NCBI GenBank assembly: GCA_965250275.1
Contig: OZ252297.1
Location: forward strand, 1,612,001-1,676,000
From: G965250275 sp965250275
GTDB lineage: Bacteria > Pseudomonadota > Alphaproteobacteria > Rhodobacterales > Rhodobacteraceae
Direction: 5' to 3'
DNA length: 64,000 nucleotides
Of this stretch, positions 24,893 to 33,336 are shown piece by piece. A program made the position numbers and the translations under genes. Within the stretch, counting starts at the first letter, position 1; each line of letters starts with the position of its first letter. The notes under the pieces are model-generated. The model saw only the letters and a program-made list of their open reading frames with translations. It did not search any database and was not told where the DNA came from.

Positions 24893-25878
24893 GGACATTT
24901 GGATATTGGCTGGGACGAGCGGCCTTGTTTCTAGCGGTAGTTGCGTTGCTGTTCTGGGGGTTTGGCCCGCGCGAAGACGCCTCTTTGGAAGCAACCTTCG
25001 AACCGCGCAAATTCGGTGAGGGCGTGCAGGTCTATTTCGAGAGCATCGAATCCAAGTTCGACGACATACTTGATGGGGTGGAGAAACGGGTCGTGTGGCA
25101 GCCCGGCGCCGTCGAGCAACGGACCCCGGTCTCGATCCTCTATGTGCATGGGTTTTCGGCAACCTCCGAAGAGCTTCGCCCCGTCCCCGACCGCATCGCC
25201 GAGGCCCTGGGCGCCAATCTGGTCTATACACGCCTGCGTGGTCACGGGCGCGACGGTGGCGCCATGGCGGAGGCCACCGTGGCGGAGTGGATGATGGATA
25301 TGGCCGAAGGGCTTGCCGCCGCACGCGCGGTGGGTGATCGGGTTGTGGTGATGTCGACGTCCACCGGTGGCACGCTGGCGGCAGCGGCTGCGTTGGACCC
25401 GGAGATGTCGGACAAGATTGCAGCGATGATTTTTGTCTCACCCAACTTCGGGATCCATGGTGCTGGTGCGGGTCTTCTGACTTGGCCGGGCGCACGGATC
25501 TGGCTGCCTTGGCTGATAGGAGAGCGCCGCAGTTGGGAGCCTCAGAACGCCGCGCACGGAAAGTACTGGACGACGGACTATCCCTCCGTTGCGACACTGC
25601 CGATGGCAGCACTGGTGGAAAAGGTAAATGGCCTCGATCACAGCACCGTCGCGATTCCGGCGCTTTTCTGGTTCTCTGATGAGGATCAGGTGGTCCAGCC
25701 GCAGATGACGCTGGCGATGGCCGAGGAGTGGGGCGGCCCCGTGACCCTTCAACGGGTCGACCTTGGACCCAATGATGATGCGGATTCTCACGTAGTGGCG
25801 GGCGATATCCTGTCGCCGGATCAGACCGATCCCGCTGTGTCGGGCATGCTGGCCTGGCTTTCGACCGTATTGGAGTGA
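24889..25878 (+). CDS. membrane-anchored alpha/beta hydrolase
   Basis: A 329-residue hydrolase with an N-terminal membrane anchor (about residues 8-26). Motifs are ILYVHGFSATSEEL (oxyanion side), LRGHGRDG, the elbow VVMSTSTGGT with probable nucleophile S158, WFSDEDQVVQP and a histidine in DSHVVAGDI. The elbow is S-T-S-T-G, so the first glycine of the usual GxSxG is replaced by serine, as in some esterases. The anchor puts the catalytic domain in the periplasm or at the cytoplasmic face; topology cannot be fixed. Confidence 0.85.
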   Translation: MRTFGYWLGRAALFLAVVALLFWGFGPREDASLEATFEPRKFGEGVQVYFESIESKFDDILDGVEKRVVWQPGAVEQRTPVSILYVHGFSATSEELRPVPDRIAEALGANLVYTRLRGHGRDGGAMAEATVAEWMMDMAEGLAAARAVGDRVVVMSTSTGGTLAAAAALDPEMSDKIAAMIFVSPNFGIHGAGAGLLTWPGARIWLPWLIGERRSWEPQNAAHGKYWTTDYPSVATLPMAALVEKVNGLDHSTVAIPALFWFSDEDQVVQPQMTLAMAEEWGGPVTLQRVDLGPNDDADSHVVAGDILSPDQTDPAVSGMLAWLSTVLE

Positions 25879-25882
25879 GGTC

Positions 25883-26515
25883 ATGCGCAAACCGGCGAGC
25901 ATGTGGAGCTTGGAAACACTGGGGCGGGTGAGACTGTCGCGGCATTTCTTCATGCGCGACTTTCTTTATTCAGAAATCAGCAGCTTTCATGAGCGCCAGA
26001 ACGTGCCCGAGAACCCTGAACTGGTGATCGAAACCGGTCGCGCGTTTTGCGAAACCTTGCTCGACCCGCTGGAAGAAACCTTTGGCCGGGTGGCCGTGCG
26101 ATCGGGATACCGCTCGCCGTCGCTCAACCAGTTTGGGAACGAAAACAAACTGAATTGCGCGCGCAACGATTATCCGCAGGAATGTCACATCTGGGACCGC
26201 GGCACCGGGGATGATCGGATTGCCGGCGCATCGATCGTGATCCCGTGGTTCGCAGATCGATATGCGCAAGGTCGCGACTGGCGCGATCTGGCTTGGTGGA
26301 TGCACGATCATCTGCCGTATTCCGAGCTTTGGTTCTTCCCGAAACTCTGCGCGTTTAACATCAGTTGGCGGCCAAAGCCGTGGCGCACGATCTCCAGTTA
26401 CATCGCGCCGCGCGGCAAACTTCTGGCAGCAGGGGCCGAACCCGACGAAACTCTGCCCCAGAGACGCGCGCGCTATCGCGACTTCCCGCCATTTCGCGGC
26501 ATTGATTACCCCTGA
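25883..26515 (+). CDS. peptidase M15-like (D,D-carboxypeptidase-fold) protein
   Basis: A 210-residue soluble protein. FCETLLDPLEETFGRVAVRSGYRSPSLNQF is close to the SGYRSPxLN segment of M15 peptidases (VanY/peptidase M15A fold). In place of the usual SxHxxGxAxD motif there is CHIWDRGTGDDRIAGASIVI, which still carries His and Asp at sensible spacing. A C-terminal region with DLAWWMHDHLPYSELWFF could supply another zinc ligand (H). Activity is uncertain because the zinc motif is altered. Starts four bases after the upstream hydrolase gene. Confidence 0.65.
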   Translation: MRKPASMWSLETLGRVRLSRHFFMRDFLYSEISSFHERQNVPENPELVIETGRAFCETLLDPLEETFGRVAVRSGYRSPSLNQFGNENKLNCARNDYPQECHIWDRGTGDDRIAGASIVIPWFADRYAQGRDWRDLAWWMHDHLPYSELWFFPKLCAFNISWRPKPWRTISSYIAPRGKLLAAGAEPDETLPQRRARYRDFPPFRGIDYP

Positions 26516-26624
26516 GGCGGTCGCTTGCCGTCTCTTCTTGCGTCGTGGGTTCGAAATGCTCACTGTGCGCGGAAAGGATGGGCTAGAAAGAGACCTGACG
26601 AGTTCATGCAAGTGATCCATTTTG

Positions 26625-27335
26625 ATGCCTGAAGCGTTGGTGCTCCTGCCTGATATGATGTGTGATGCACGTGTTTTCACGCATCAGATCAATCACTTGT
26701 CCCTGGATCACGCGGTTACGGTGGCACCAATCACCCAAGGCGAGCGGATCGAAGAGATTGCCTCTCTGCTTCTTGACCAACTTCCGATGCGCTTCGCGCT
26801 GGCGGGTCTTGGTCTGGGCGGCATGGTTGCGATGGAAGTGCTGCGACGGGCGCCGGACCGTGTGACCCGGTTGTGTTTGATGGACACCAATCCCCTGGCC
26901 GAGACCCCGGCTGAAGCGGCGGAGCGAGAGCCGATGATCGTGGGTGCACGCGTAGGGCGGCTGCCCGAAGTGCTGGAACAGGCCCTCCGGCCGGAGTATC
27001 TGGCTGCAGGTCCGGGGCGTCGGGACGTCCAAGCGCGTCTGCAAGATATGGGTGTGGCCTTAGGCCCCGAGGTCTTCATTCGCCAGTCGAGAGCCCTGCA
27101 ACGCCGCCGTGATCAGCAGGGGACACTCCGAAAGTGCAAAGTGCCAGCGCTGATCCTTTGTGGAGCCGAAGACACGCTGACACCGGTGAAACGGCACACT
27201 TTTCTCGCCGAACTTATTCGCGGAGCGCAATTGTGCGTTATTGAGGGCGCCGGGCACGTGCCGCCGTTAGAACAGCCAGAGGCCGTGACCGATGCCCTCC
27301 GCGCTTGGATGCAGCAACCCTACGTATTGGCGTGA
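26625..27335 (+). CDS. alpha/beta-hydrolase-fold protein with Gly at the nucleophile position
   Basis: A 236-residue alpha/beta-hydrolase-fold protein. LVLLPDMMCDARVF starts the fold, the acid strand is LILCGAEDTLTP and the histidine loop is IEGAGHVPPLEQP. The nucleophile elbow, however, reads ALAGLGLGGM: the residue that should be Ser is Gly63 (codon GGT). All other triad parts are present, so the protein is either a non-catalytic fold member or carries a recent inactivating substitution. ATG is used as start; a TTG codon directly precedes it. Confidence 0.82.
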   Translation: MPEALVLLPDMMCDARVFTHQINHLSLDHAVTVAPITQGERIEEIASLLLDQLPMRFALAGLGLGGMVAMEVLRRAPDRVTRLCLMDTNPLAETPAEAAEREPMIVGARVGRLPEVLEQALRPEYLAAGPGRRDVQARLQDMGVALGPEVFIRQSRALQRRRDQQGTLRKCKVPALILCGAEDTLTPVKRHTFLAELIRGAQLCVIEGAGHVPPLEQPEAVTDALRAWMQQPYVLA

Positions 27336-27472
27336 GGGCTAATGGGACGGGAATCCGGCCTTTTGCCGAATCGTTGAAAGCCACTAGGCTCGACCCTGTC
27401 GCGGGCGCAAATCCATTGGTGCACCACGCCATCATTTGCGCGCTGCAGAGCGCATCATCCGGAGGAATACCT

Positions 27473-27835
27473 ATGATAAAGTCTTTGGGTCTGGCGGCAG
27501 GATTAAATGCCGTGCTTTTGACCGCCATGGCAGGGACAGCCTTTGCCCAGTCGTCCGGCCACGGAATTGATTTGCGGCACGGCGCGCGCGAATTGGGTGT
27601 TATGGTGGGCTCCGCCTATGCCTGCCTGCCCGAAGACGGGCAACGCGCCGCACGTGACGAAGCAGAGTCGATGTTTGACATGATCCTACATGAAACCGGG
27701 CCCGCAACCGCGTATCAGTTTGCTGTGTCGCTGGGATATGCTGCAGGGGCCGGAACCGAAGATGTGAACTGTGATGCGGTTTTGGAGCACGTCAACAACG
27801 TCAAGGTACGGATGTTTCTGGGAGGCAACCAATGA
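27473..27835 (+). CDS. small secreted protein with two cysteines
   Basis: A 120-residue protein with a signal peptide (about AFA-QSS). The mature part is helical with ARELGVMVGSAYACLPEDGQRAARDEAESMFD and a second cysteine at EDVNCDAV, which may pair with the first. The family is not recognised. GGAGGA stands six bases before this ATG; the frame is open upstream but without a plausible signal. The next gene overlaps its stop by four bases. Confidence 0.7.
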   Translation: MIKSLGLAAGLNAVLLTAMAGTAFAQSSGHGIDLRHGARELGVMVGSAYACLPEDGQRAARDEAESMFDMILHETGPATAYQFAVSLGYAAGAGTEDVNCDAVLEHVNNVKVRMFLGGNQ

Positions 27836-28143
27836 TTTTGCGTTTGGATAGCGCCACTTTGGTGGCCGCCCTCATGACGGTAGGACTGGCGGGTTCAGCC
27901 TCTGCACATCCAAGCTATGCACCTCCGCCTGCGGATGTGATCGGATCGACCGAACCCAGTGGGCAGGTGCCACTGGCGGGACGTGGTTACTTTGGGCCAG
28001 CAGCGCGTGAACTTGTCGGGGCAGGGATGTCGGTGCCCTCGCAGGACAAAGCTTTCTTTGGGGGTGGCCGCACCACCTGTCCGCCGCGCGGGCAATCCAA
28101 TGACTTCTCGCGGCAGAACCCGGCGGTCTGCGACAACTACTGA
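27832..28143 (+). CDS. small secreted hypothetical protein
   Basis: A 103-residue protein with a signal peptide (about ASA-HPS), then a proline- and glycine-rich mature part with two cysteines (TTCPPRG and AVCDNY close to the C-terminus). No known domain is seen. It overlaps the preceding secreted protein gene (ATGA) and a strong intrinsic terminator follows, so the two form a closed bicistronic unit. Function unknown. Confidence 0.65.
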   Translation: MILRLDSATLVAALMTVGLAGSASAHPSYAPPPADVIGSTEPSGQVPLAGRGYFGPAARELVGAGMSVPSQDKAFFGGGRTTCPPRGQSNDFSRQNPAVCDNY

Positions 28144-28158
28144 TCAAGCGGAACGTGC

Positions 28159-28192
28159 GTGACGCGCGGCGTTGGCCCGCGCCTCACTTTTT
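28159..28192 (+). terminator. intrinsic terminator of the two small secreted protein genes
   Basis: GTGAcGCGCGG pairs with CCGCGCcTCAC (one internal mismatch) and is followed at once by TTTTT. It lies 15 bases after the stop and faces the convergent phaZ gene. Confidence 0.85.
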
Positions 28193-28216
28193 CAACTTTA
28201 TGTTGGAGCGCCAGCG

Positions 28217-29494
28217 TTAGCGTGCGGCTGCGTTCTTGTTGGCCGCCTTGGTTCTGGGTTTCCGTTTCGGCGCATTGGCATCGATGAAATCCAGAACAAG
28301 CGGACGAATGTTGTTGCGCCAGCTCTTGCCCGCGAAAATGCCGTAATGGCCCGCTCCGGGTTCGACGTGGCTGGCCTTCTTGCTGTCGGGAAGGCCGGTG
28401 CAGAGGTCCAGCGCGGCAATACACTGCCCGGGGGCCGAGATATCGTCGTTGGCCCCTTCGACGGTTTTGACAGCCACACTGGTAATCTTGCCAATGTCGA
28501 TCTGATGCCCGTCGACAACAAAGGCGTTGCGCGCAATCTCACGCTCTTTGAAGACGCGTTCGACCGTCGAGAGGTAGAACTCTGCCGTCATGTCCATCAC
28601 AGCAAGATATTCATCATAAAAACGGTTGTGGGCGTCGTGATCCGATGCGTCACCTTTGGCCACGCGCTGGATTTGATCCGTGAAGGCCTGACCGTGCCGT
28701 TCAGCATTCATCGACATAAAGGACGCCAGTTGTAGCAGGCCCGGATACACCATGCGTCCAACCCCGGGATACTTGAAACCCACACGCTGGATCATAGTGT
28801 GCTCGAGCTGGCCCATAGTCACACGGCGTCCGAAATCGGTCACCTCTGTCGGGGTGGCGTCGGGATCGACCGGCCCGCCGATCAGAGTCAGCGTGCGCGG
28901 CTGCGCCTTGGGATCTTGTTCCGCCAAATACGCCGTCGCAGCCAATGTGAGGGGCGCAGGTTGGCAGATAGCGATTACGTTGGTGTCGGGGCCCATCTCG
29001 CGCATGAAATCAACAAGATAGAGCGTGTAGTCTTCGACATCGAACTTGCCGGCTGAAACAGGGATATCGCGGGCATTGTGCCAGTCGGTGATGTACACTT
29101 CGCAATCGACCAGCAGCGATTTCACAGTGCTGCGCAGCAGTGTTGCGTAGTGTCCGGACATGGGCGCGACCAGCAACACCTTGCGAGGGCAGGGCTCGCG
29201 CCCCGGTACCTTGAAATGGATCAGATCACCAAACGGCCTTTCCACAACCGTTTCAATTTCCACCAAATGGTCGACGCCGCCGGCGGTAAAGGTGCGGATG
29301 CCCCAGTCTGGTTTGACGACCATGCGCTGAAAAGTGCGCTCTGTGACCTCACCCCAGGCTGCCATCCACTGAAGCGCCGGATGCGGAAACATGCTGAAGA
29401 CCGGGTACGATGCCAGCGCCTGTGCCGAAGCCCCCATCCACTGATTGGTGTTTCGCGTCGTCTCCATGAGATCGTAGGTCATCATGTAGCGCAT
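28217..29494 (-). CDS. phaZ: intracellular polyhydroxyalkanoate depolymerase
   Basis: A 425-residue intracellular PHA depolymerase that mobilises stored polyhydroxybutyrate. The family uses a cysteine nucleophile in an unusual lipase-like box, seen here as IAICQPAPLTLAA (C177). Other landmarks are VLLVAPMSGHYATLLR, DWHNARDIPVSAGKFDVEDY and the C-terminal HVEPGAGHYGIFAGKSWR with the histidine. The basic C-terminus (KRKPRTKAANKNAAAR) may aid granule binding. The start has GGAGG six bases upstream. It is divergent from phaC, sharing a promoter region with a candidate PhaR site. Confidence 0.94.
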   Translation of the reverse strand: MRYMMTYDLMETTRNTNQWMGASAQALASYPVFSMFPHPALQWMAAWGEVTERTFQRMVVKPDWGIRTFTAGGVDHLVEIETVVERPFGDLIHFKVPGREPCPRKVLLVAPMSGHYATLLRSTVKSLLVDCEVYITDWHNARDIPVSAGKFDVEDYTLYLVDFMREMGPDTNVIAICQPAPLTLAATAYLAEQDPKAQPRTLTLIGGPVDPDATPTEVTDFGRRVTMGQLEHTMIQRVGFKYPGVGRMVYPGLLQLASFMSMNAERHGQAFTDQIQRVAKGDASDHDAHNRFYDEYLAVMDMTAEFYLSTVERVFKEREIARNAFVVDGHQIDIGKITSVAVKTVEGANDDISAPGQCIAALDLCTGLPDSKKASHVEPGAGHYGIFAGKSWRNNIRPLVLDFIDANAPKRKPRTKAANKNAAAR

Positions 29495-29567
29495 AGAGGG
29501 CCTCCATTTTGCAATCCCGAAGGATCGGACCATTAGTCGCTTTGCCCCCCGAGCCCGCGACGGTATT

Positions 29568-29578
29568 CTGCGTAGCAG
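29568..29578. promoter_or_regulatory. candidate PhaR operator between phaZ and phaC
   Basis: CTGCGTAGCAG is an exact match to CTGC-N3-GCAG, the consensus I recall for PhaR of Rhodobacter/Paracoccus. It is 24-34 bases before the phaC start, where binding could block phaC transcription or translation initiation. Confidence 0.55.
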
Positions 29579-29601
29579 CAAAGTAGGGGGGAATCCTTAA
29601 A

Positions 29602-31407
29602 ATGACAACTAGTGATGACACGTCGCTGGGGCTGTCTGGCGAACACCTTGAGCGCCTTACGGAAAACATGCAAAAAGTCGAACAGTTGTCGCAGCGGCTA
29701 TTGGGCGCCATGTCCAACAAGCCCGGCCACAATGCCGGACTGAACGCACCGAATCAGGACTTGTTTGCCAAAGCGGCGACGGCCTATTGGGCCGATGCGA
29801 TGCAAAATCCCTCAAAAATGCTGGAACAGCAGATTGCCTATTGGGGCAAATCCGTCATGCATTTTGTTGAAGCACAGGAGGCGCTCGCCAAGGGAAAGTT
29901 GCAGGCCCCGGTTGATCCGGGCCCCAAGGACCGGCGATTCAACAACCCGATGTGGGACACTCATCCCTATTTCAACTTCATCAAGCAGCAATACCTGATC
30001 AATTCAACCGCCATCGAAAAAGCCGTCGAGTCAGTGGATGATATGGACGCGCTTGAGAAAAAGCGCCTGGCGTATTTCTCGCGCCAGATCATCGACATGA
30101 TGTCACCGACCAATTTTCTCGCGACAAACCCCGATGCGCTGGAAAAGGCCGTCGCCACCGAAGGGCAATCCCTTGTGGACGGGCTTGAGAACCTTGTTGC
30201 GGATCTGGAAGCCAATGACGGCGAACTGGTGGTGCGCCTTGCAGATGAGAAGGCTTTCGAACTTGGCGGAAACATCGCGACGACGCCCGGAGAGGTGGTC
30301 TATCGCAACAAGATGTTCGAACTGATCCAGTATCGCCCAACAACAGAGCAGGTATACCGGACCCCGATCGTTCTCTTCCCCCCATGGATCAACAAGTTCT
30401 ACATACTGGACCTCAAGGAGCAGAACAGCCTGATCAAATGGATTGTCGAGCAGGGGTACACTCTGTTCGTTGTCAGCTGGATCAACCCTGACGCCACTTA
30501 TGCCGATGTCGGTATGGAAGATTATGTCGAAAGTGGCTTTCTGACGGCCATCGAAGAGGTCAAGGCCATCTGTGGTGTCAAAGAGGTGAATGCGGTTGGA
30601 TACTGTATCGCAGGCACGACGCTTGCGTTGACGCTGTCACTTCTCAAACAGCGCGGCGATAAGTCGATCAAGTCGGCCACATTTTTCACAGCATTGACCG
30701 ATTTCTCGGATCAGGGGGAATTCACGCCATTTCTGCAAAACGATTTTGTGGATGCGATCGAAGAGGAAGTTGCTGACAAGGGGTACTTGCCGTCCTTCAT
30801 CATGGCGCGCACGTTCAGCTTCCTGCGATCAACGGATCTGGTCTACACCCCCGCAATCCGAAGCTACATGATGGGCGAGTCGCCGCCAGCATTTGATCTG
30901 CTGTTCTGGAACGGCGATGGCGCAAATCTGCCCGCAAAGATGGCGGTGCAGTATCTCAGAGGCTTGTGTCAGGGGAACAGCTTCACGCAGGACGGGCTCG
31001 AGCTCCTGGGGCACAAGCTGAAAATCAGCGATGTGGATGTCCCGTTGTGTTCGGTTGCCTGCGAGACCGACCACATTGCCGCATGGAAGGACTGCTATCG
31101 CGGCGTGCAGATGATGGGGTCCAAGAACAAGACGTTCATAATGACCCAATCCGGCCACATCGCCGGCATCGTCAATCCGCCAAGCAAGGGGAAGTATGGG
31201 CACTACACCAATGGCGATTTGTCGTTGAGCACAGAGGATTGGCTGGAAGGTGCAGACTTTACCGAAGGGTCATGGTGGCCGCGCTGGGAAAGCTGGATCA
31301 AGCCCAGATCCGGCAAGATGGTTCCGGCGCGTGAACCCGGGGATTCGGATCATCCTTCGCTGGAAGCGGCACCTGGATCCTACGTGATGCGCAAAGCAAA
31401 CGCTTGA
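29602..31407 (+). CDS. phaC: class I polyhydroxyalkanoate synthase
   Basis: A 601-residue class I PHA synthase that polymerises (R)-3-hydroxyacyl-CoA on the granule surface. The modified lipase box GYCIAG carries the catalytic cysteine C335; the aspartate and histidine follow in ACETDHIAAWK and QSGHIAGIVNPP. The N-terminal helical region (about 1-120) and the FPPWINKFYILDL block are class I features. Length is typical. phaP follows after 131 bases and may be transcribed separately from its own PhaR-controlled promoter. Confidence 0.98.
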   Translation: MTTSDDTSLGLSGEHLERLTENMQKVEQLSQRLLGAMSNKPGHNAGLNAPNQDLFAKAATAYWADAMQNPSKMLEQQIAYWGKSVMHFVEAQEALAKGKLQAPVDPGPKDRRFNNPMWDTHPYFNFIKQQYLINSTAIEKAVESVDDMDALEKKRLAYFSRQIIDMMSPTNFLATNPDALEKAVATEGQSLVDGLENLVADLEANDGELVVRLADEKAFELGGNIATTPGEVVYRNKMFELIQYRPTTEQVYRTPIVLFPPWINKFYILDLKEQNSLIKWIVEQGYTLFVVSWINPDATYADVGMEDYVESGFLTAIEEVKAICGVKEVNAVGYCIAGTTLALTLSLLKQRGDKSIKSATFFTALTDFSDQGEFTPFLQNDFVDAIEEEVADKGYLPSFIMARTFSFLRSTDLVYTPAIRSYMMGESPPAFDLLFWNGDGANLPAKMAVQYLRGLCQGNSFTQDGLELLGHKLKISDVDVPLCSVACETDHIAAWKDCYRGVQMMGSKNKTFIMTQSGHIAGIVNPPSKGKYGHYTNGDLSLSTEDWLEGADFTEGSWWPRWESWIKPRSGKMVPAREPGDSDHPSLEAAPGSYVMRKANA

Positions 31408-31432
31408 TATTGCACATCTTTCGAAGTTTTTT

Positions 31433-31472
31433 CTGCGGCGCAGCAATTTTTTCTTGAAATGCTGCGCCGCAG
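31433..31472. promoter_or_regulatory. paired PhaR operators upstream of phaP
   Basis: CTGCGGCGCAG (31433-31443) and CTGCGCCGCAG (31462-31472) both fit CTGC-N3-GCAG exactly, with starts 29 bases apart. They can also pair with each other as a 13-bp stem, but no T-tract follows on the phaC strand, so an operator role is preferred over termination. Confidence 0.6.
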
Positions 31473-31538
31473 CAAGCATATTGTCTGCAGCTGAGGAGCA
31501 CATGGGTGGTCCTGACACTGCAACAAAGGATTAGACCA

Positions 31539-31982
31539 ATGGCAAAGACCCAAGATTTCACTGCCGTGATGAAAGACATGATGGGTGCCTTCCCTGTGGA
31601 TACCGCAGCAATGGAAGAAGCATTCAAAACCACCGCAACCCTGAACGAGAAACTGTCGGGTGTTGCTCTGGAAGCAGCGGAAAAATCCGCTGAGATCTCC
31701 AGCAAGTGGACCAAAGAAACCCTGTCCAAACTGGGTGAGATGTCCAAAGCCAAAGCTGAGCCTGCCGACTACGCAAAAGCGATGACCGATTTCGCGTCCG
31801 CAACTGCCGAAGTCGCTGCTGAAAACATGGCTGCCTTCGCTGAGATCGCGAAAAAAGTACAGATGGACACCGTCGAGCTGATGATGGCCGCAGGCAAAGA
31901 CATCACCGAAGATGCAACCGCTGCTGTCAAAAAAGCGACCAATGACGTGACTGCCGCTGCCAAGAAAGCTGCAGCCAAGTAA
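31539..31982 (+). CDS. phaP: phasin, PHA granule-associated protein
   Basis: A 147-residue phasin that coats polyhydroxybutyrate granules. It is almost wholly helical and amphipathic with repeated Ala, Lys and Glu (LNEKLSGVALEAAEKSAEISSKWTKETLSKLGEM) and ends in a lysine/alanine-rich tail (VKKATNDVTAAAKKAAAK). The start is set by AAAGGA eight bases upstream and by the typical MAKTQDF N-terminus. Codon use is strongly biased, as expected for an abundant protein. Two candidate PhaR sites precede it and a strong terminator follows. Confidence 0.93.
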   Translation: MAKTQDFTAVMKDMMGAFPVDTAAMEEAFKTTATLNEKLSGVALEAAEKSAEISSKWTKETLSKLGEMSKAKAEPADYAKAMTDFASATAEVAAENMAAFAEIAKKVQMDTVELMMAAGKDITEDATAAVKKATNDVTAAAKKAAAK

Positions 31983-32029
31983 GAAACGCTGATCTGCACC
32001 TCCTCCTCCCAAACCGGTGCAATCATGCT

Positions 32030-32065
32030 GGGGCAGGTCGAAAGACCTGCCCCATTTTTGTTTTT
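32030..32065 (+). terminator. intrinsic terminator of phaP
   Basis: A perfect 10-bp stem (GGGGCAGGTC/GACCTGCCCC) with a GAAA tetraloop is followed by ATTTTTGTTTTT. This is the strongest terminator in the window and fits a highly expressed gene. Confidence 0.95.
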
Positions 32066-32075
32066 GGCATTGAGG

Positions 32076-32969
32076 TCAGGCCCGCCCAGAACCTGCCTCG
32101 CTGAGTATCCATTGTCGAAACGCACGTATGCTGGCCACATTGCGACGCGCTTCCGGATAGACCAACCAATGGCCCATTCCGTCTTGGCTGATCTGGTCAA
32201 AGGGCTGAACAAGTCGGCCGGTTTCCAGTTCATACCTGAAGAATTCCGGTGTCAGAATTGCCACCCCGTGGCCGGAGATCGCCGCGTGCGCGGCCTCGGA
32301 TTGCGAGCCCAATCGCGTCTCGCCTTGTTGACTCTGGGCGGCAAAGGGAAGCCCGGCATCATGGAACCAGATCCGCCAGTACGGATCGGCGCGATCAAAA
32401 AGTGGCAAGGCGAGCAAAGCCCCGGCTTCGGGCGGATCCCCAAGCTGGCGGGCGAGGTCGGGACTGAGCGTGGGTGAAAAACGGGCTGGCATGATGCAAT
32501 GCGCTTTCAGGCCAGGCCAGTCCCCGTCACCGTAGCGGATTGCAACATCAACGGGGTCGCGTGCAAAATTGACACTGCGCTCTTCCGTTCGCACCCGCAC
32601 GGCCAAAGCGGGATGTGCCATCTGAAAGGCTCCCAGCCGCCCGGCAAGCCAATTAACCGCAAATGTAGTTGTCGTGCTGATCTCCAGGACCGATTTGCGG
32701 TCCGGACCGGTATCGGCGAACGCCACGCGCAATTGTTCAAACGCAGCAATCGTCGGCGGGGCAAGACGCTGCCCTTCGTCCGTGAGCGCGACTTTGCGCG
32801 CGGATCTGAGGAATAATGGCGTCCCCAGCTTCTCTTCCAGAACCTTGATCTGGTAGCTGACGGCCGCCTGGCTCATGCCCAGTTCGTCTGCGGCCTGCGT
32901 GAAGTTCAGATGCCGTGCAGTCGCTTCGAAGACACGGATCGCGGACAGAGAGGGCAGGGGTGTTTTCAT
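32076..32969 (-). CDS. LysR-family regulator (GcvA-like)
   Basis: A 297-residue LysR-type regulator. The HTH is in the first 65 residues (AIRVFEATARHLNFTQAADELGMSQAAVSYQIKVLEEKLG), followed by a type 2 periplasmic-binding-like effector domain with WLAGRLGAFQMAHP and ISGHGVAILTPEFF. The N-terminus resembles the GcvA/AmpR subgroup. An in-frame ATG nine codons upstream is an alternative start. It is divergent from a small DUF1127 gene, which by the LysR rule could be a target. Effector unknown. Confidence 0.9.
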   Translation of the reverse strand: MKTPLPSLSAIRVFEATARHLNFTQAADELGMSQAAVSYQIKVLEEKLGTPLFLRSARKVALTDEGQRLAPPTIAAFEQLRVAFADTGPDRKSVLEISTTTTFAVNWLAGRLGAFQMAHPALAVRVRTEERSVNFARDPVDVAIRYGDGDWPGLKAHCIMPARFSPTLSPDLARQLGDPPEAGALLALPLFDRADPYWRIWFHDAGLPFAAQSQQGETRLGSQSEAAHAAISGHGVAILTPEFFRYELETGRLVQPFDQISQDGMGHWLVYPEARRNVASIRAFRQWILSEAGSGRA

Positions 32970-33078
32970 AGATAAGGCCAACTTATGGTTTGGCATCGAG
33001 GTTTGATTTCAATCCAACGCCATTTCACCCCAAGTTTGCAAGACAAACAGGGAGTCACGCAACTCAAGGTGAAATGAG

Positions 33079-33246
33079 ATGTATAAGCTGATTTACAACA
33101 ACAGACTCTTGGAAACGCTGATGCAGAGCCTGCGCCAACTCTGGATACAGCGCCGACGCTGTGCCCGGCTGACACCATCGGAGCGGTTGCCAGACGACCT
33201 GCTGCGCGATGTTGGACTGCCGCCGCGACCGACCCGGTTCCGGTAG
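33079..33246 (+). CDS. small DUF1127-family protein
   Basis: A 55-residue protein with the DUF1127 signature near its end: RLTPSERLPDDLLRDVGL, preceded by an arginine-rich helix (LRQLWIQRRRCARL). AAGGTGA lies five bases before the ATG. DUF1127 proteins are small basic proteins; some have been linked to RNA turnover, phosphate or carbon homeostasis in alphaproteobacteria. It sits between a divergent LysR gene and phaR. Confidence 0.8.
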   Translation: MYKLIYNNRLLETLMQSLRQLWIQRRRCARLTPSERLPDDLLRDVGLPPRPTRFR

Positions 33247-33336
33247 GCCCTGCGACGACCAAAGGGCGCCACCCTTTCCTTTTGCAACATGCTCGCATAG
33301 GCTTGCTGCACTGCTGCATATTGGGGAGTACGCACG

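Noticed and set aside
24887..25945. Long open frame antisense to the membrane-anchored hydrolase
   Set aside because: The product is rich in Arg, Pro and Ser with no domain pattern, and the sense-strand hydrolase is clearly coding. It is a GC-rich shadow frame.
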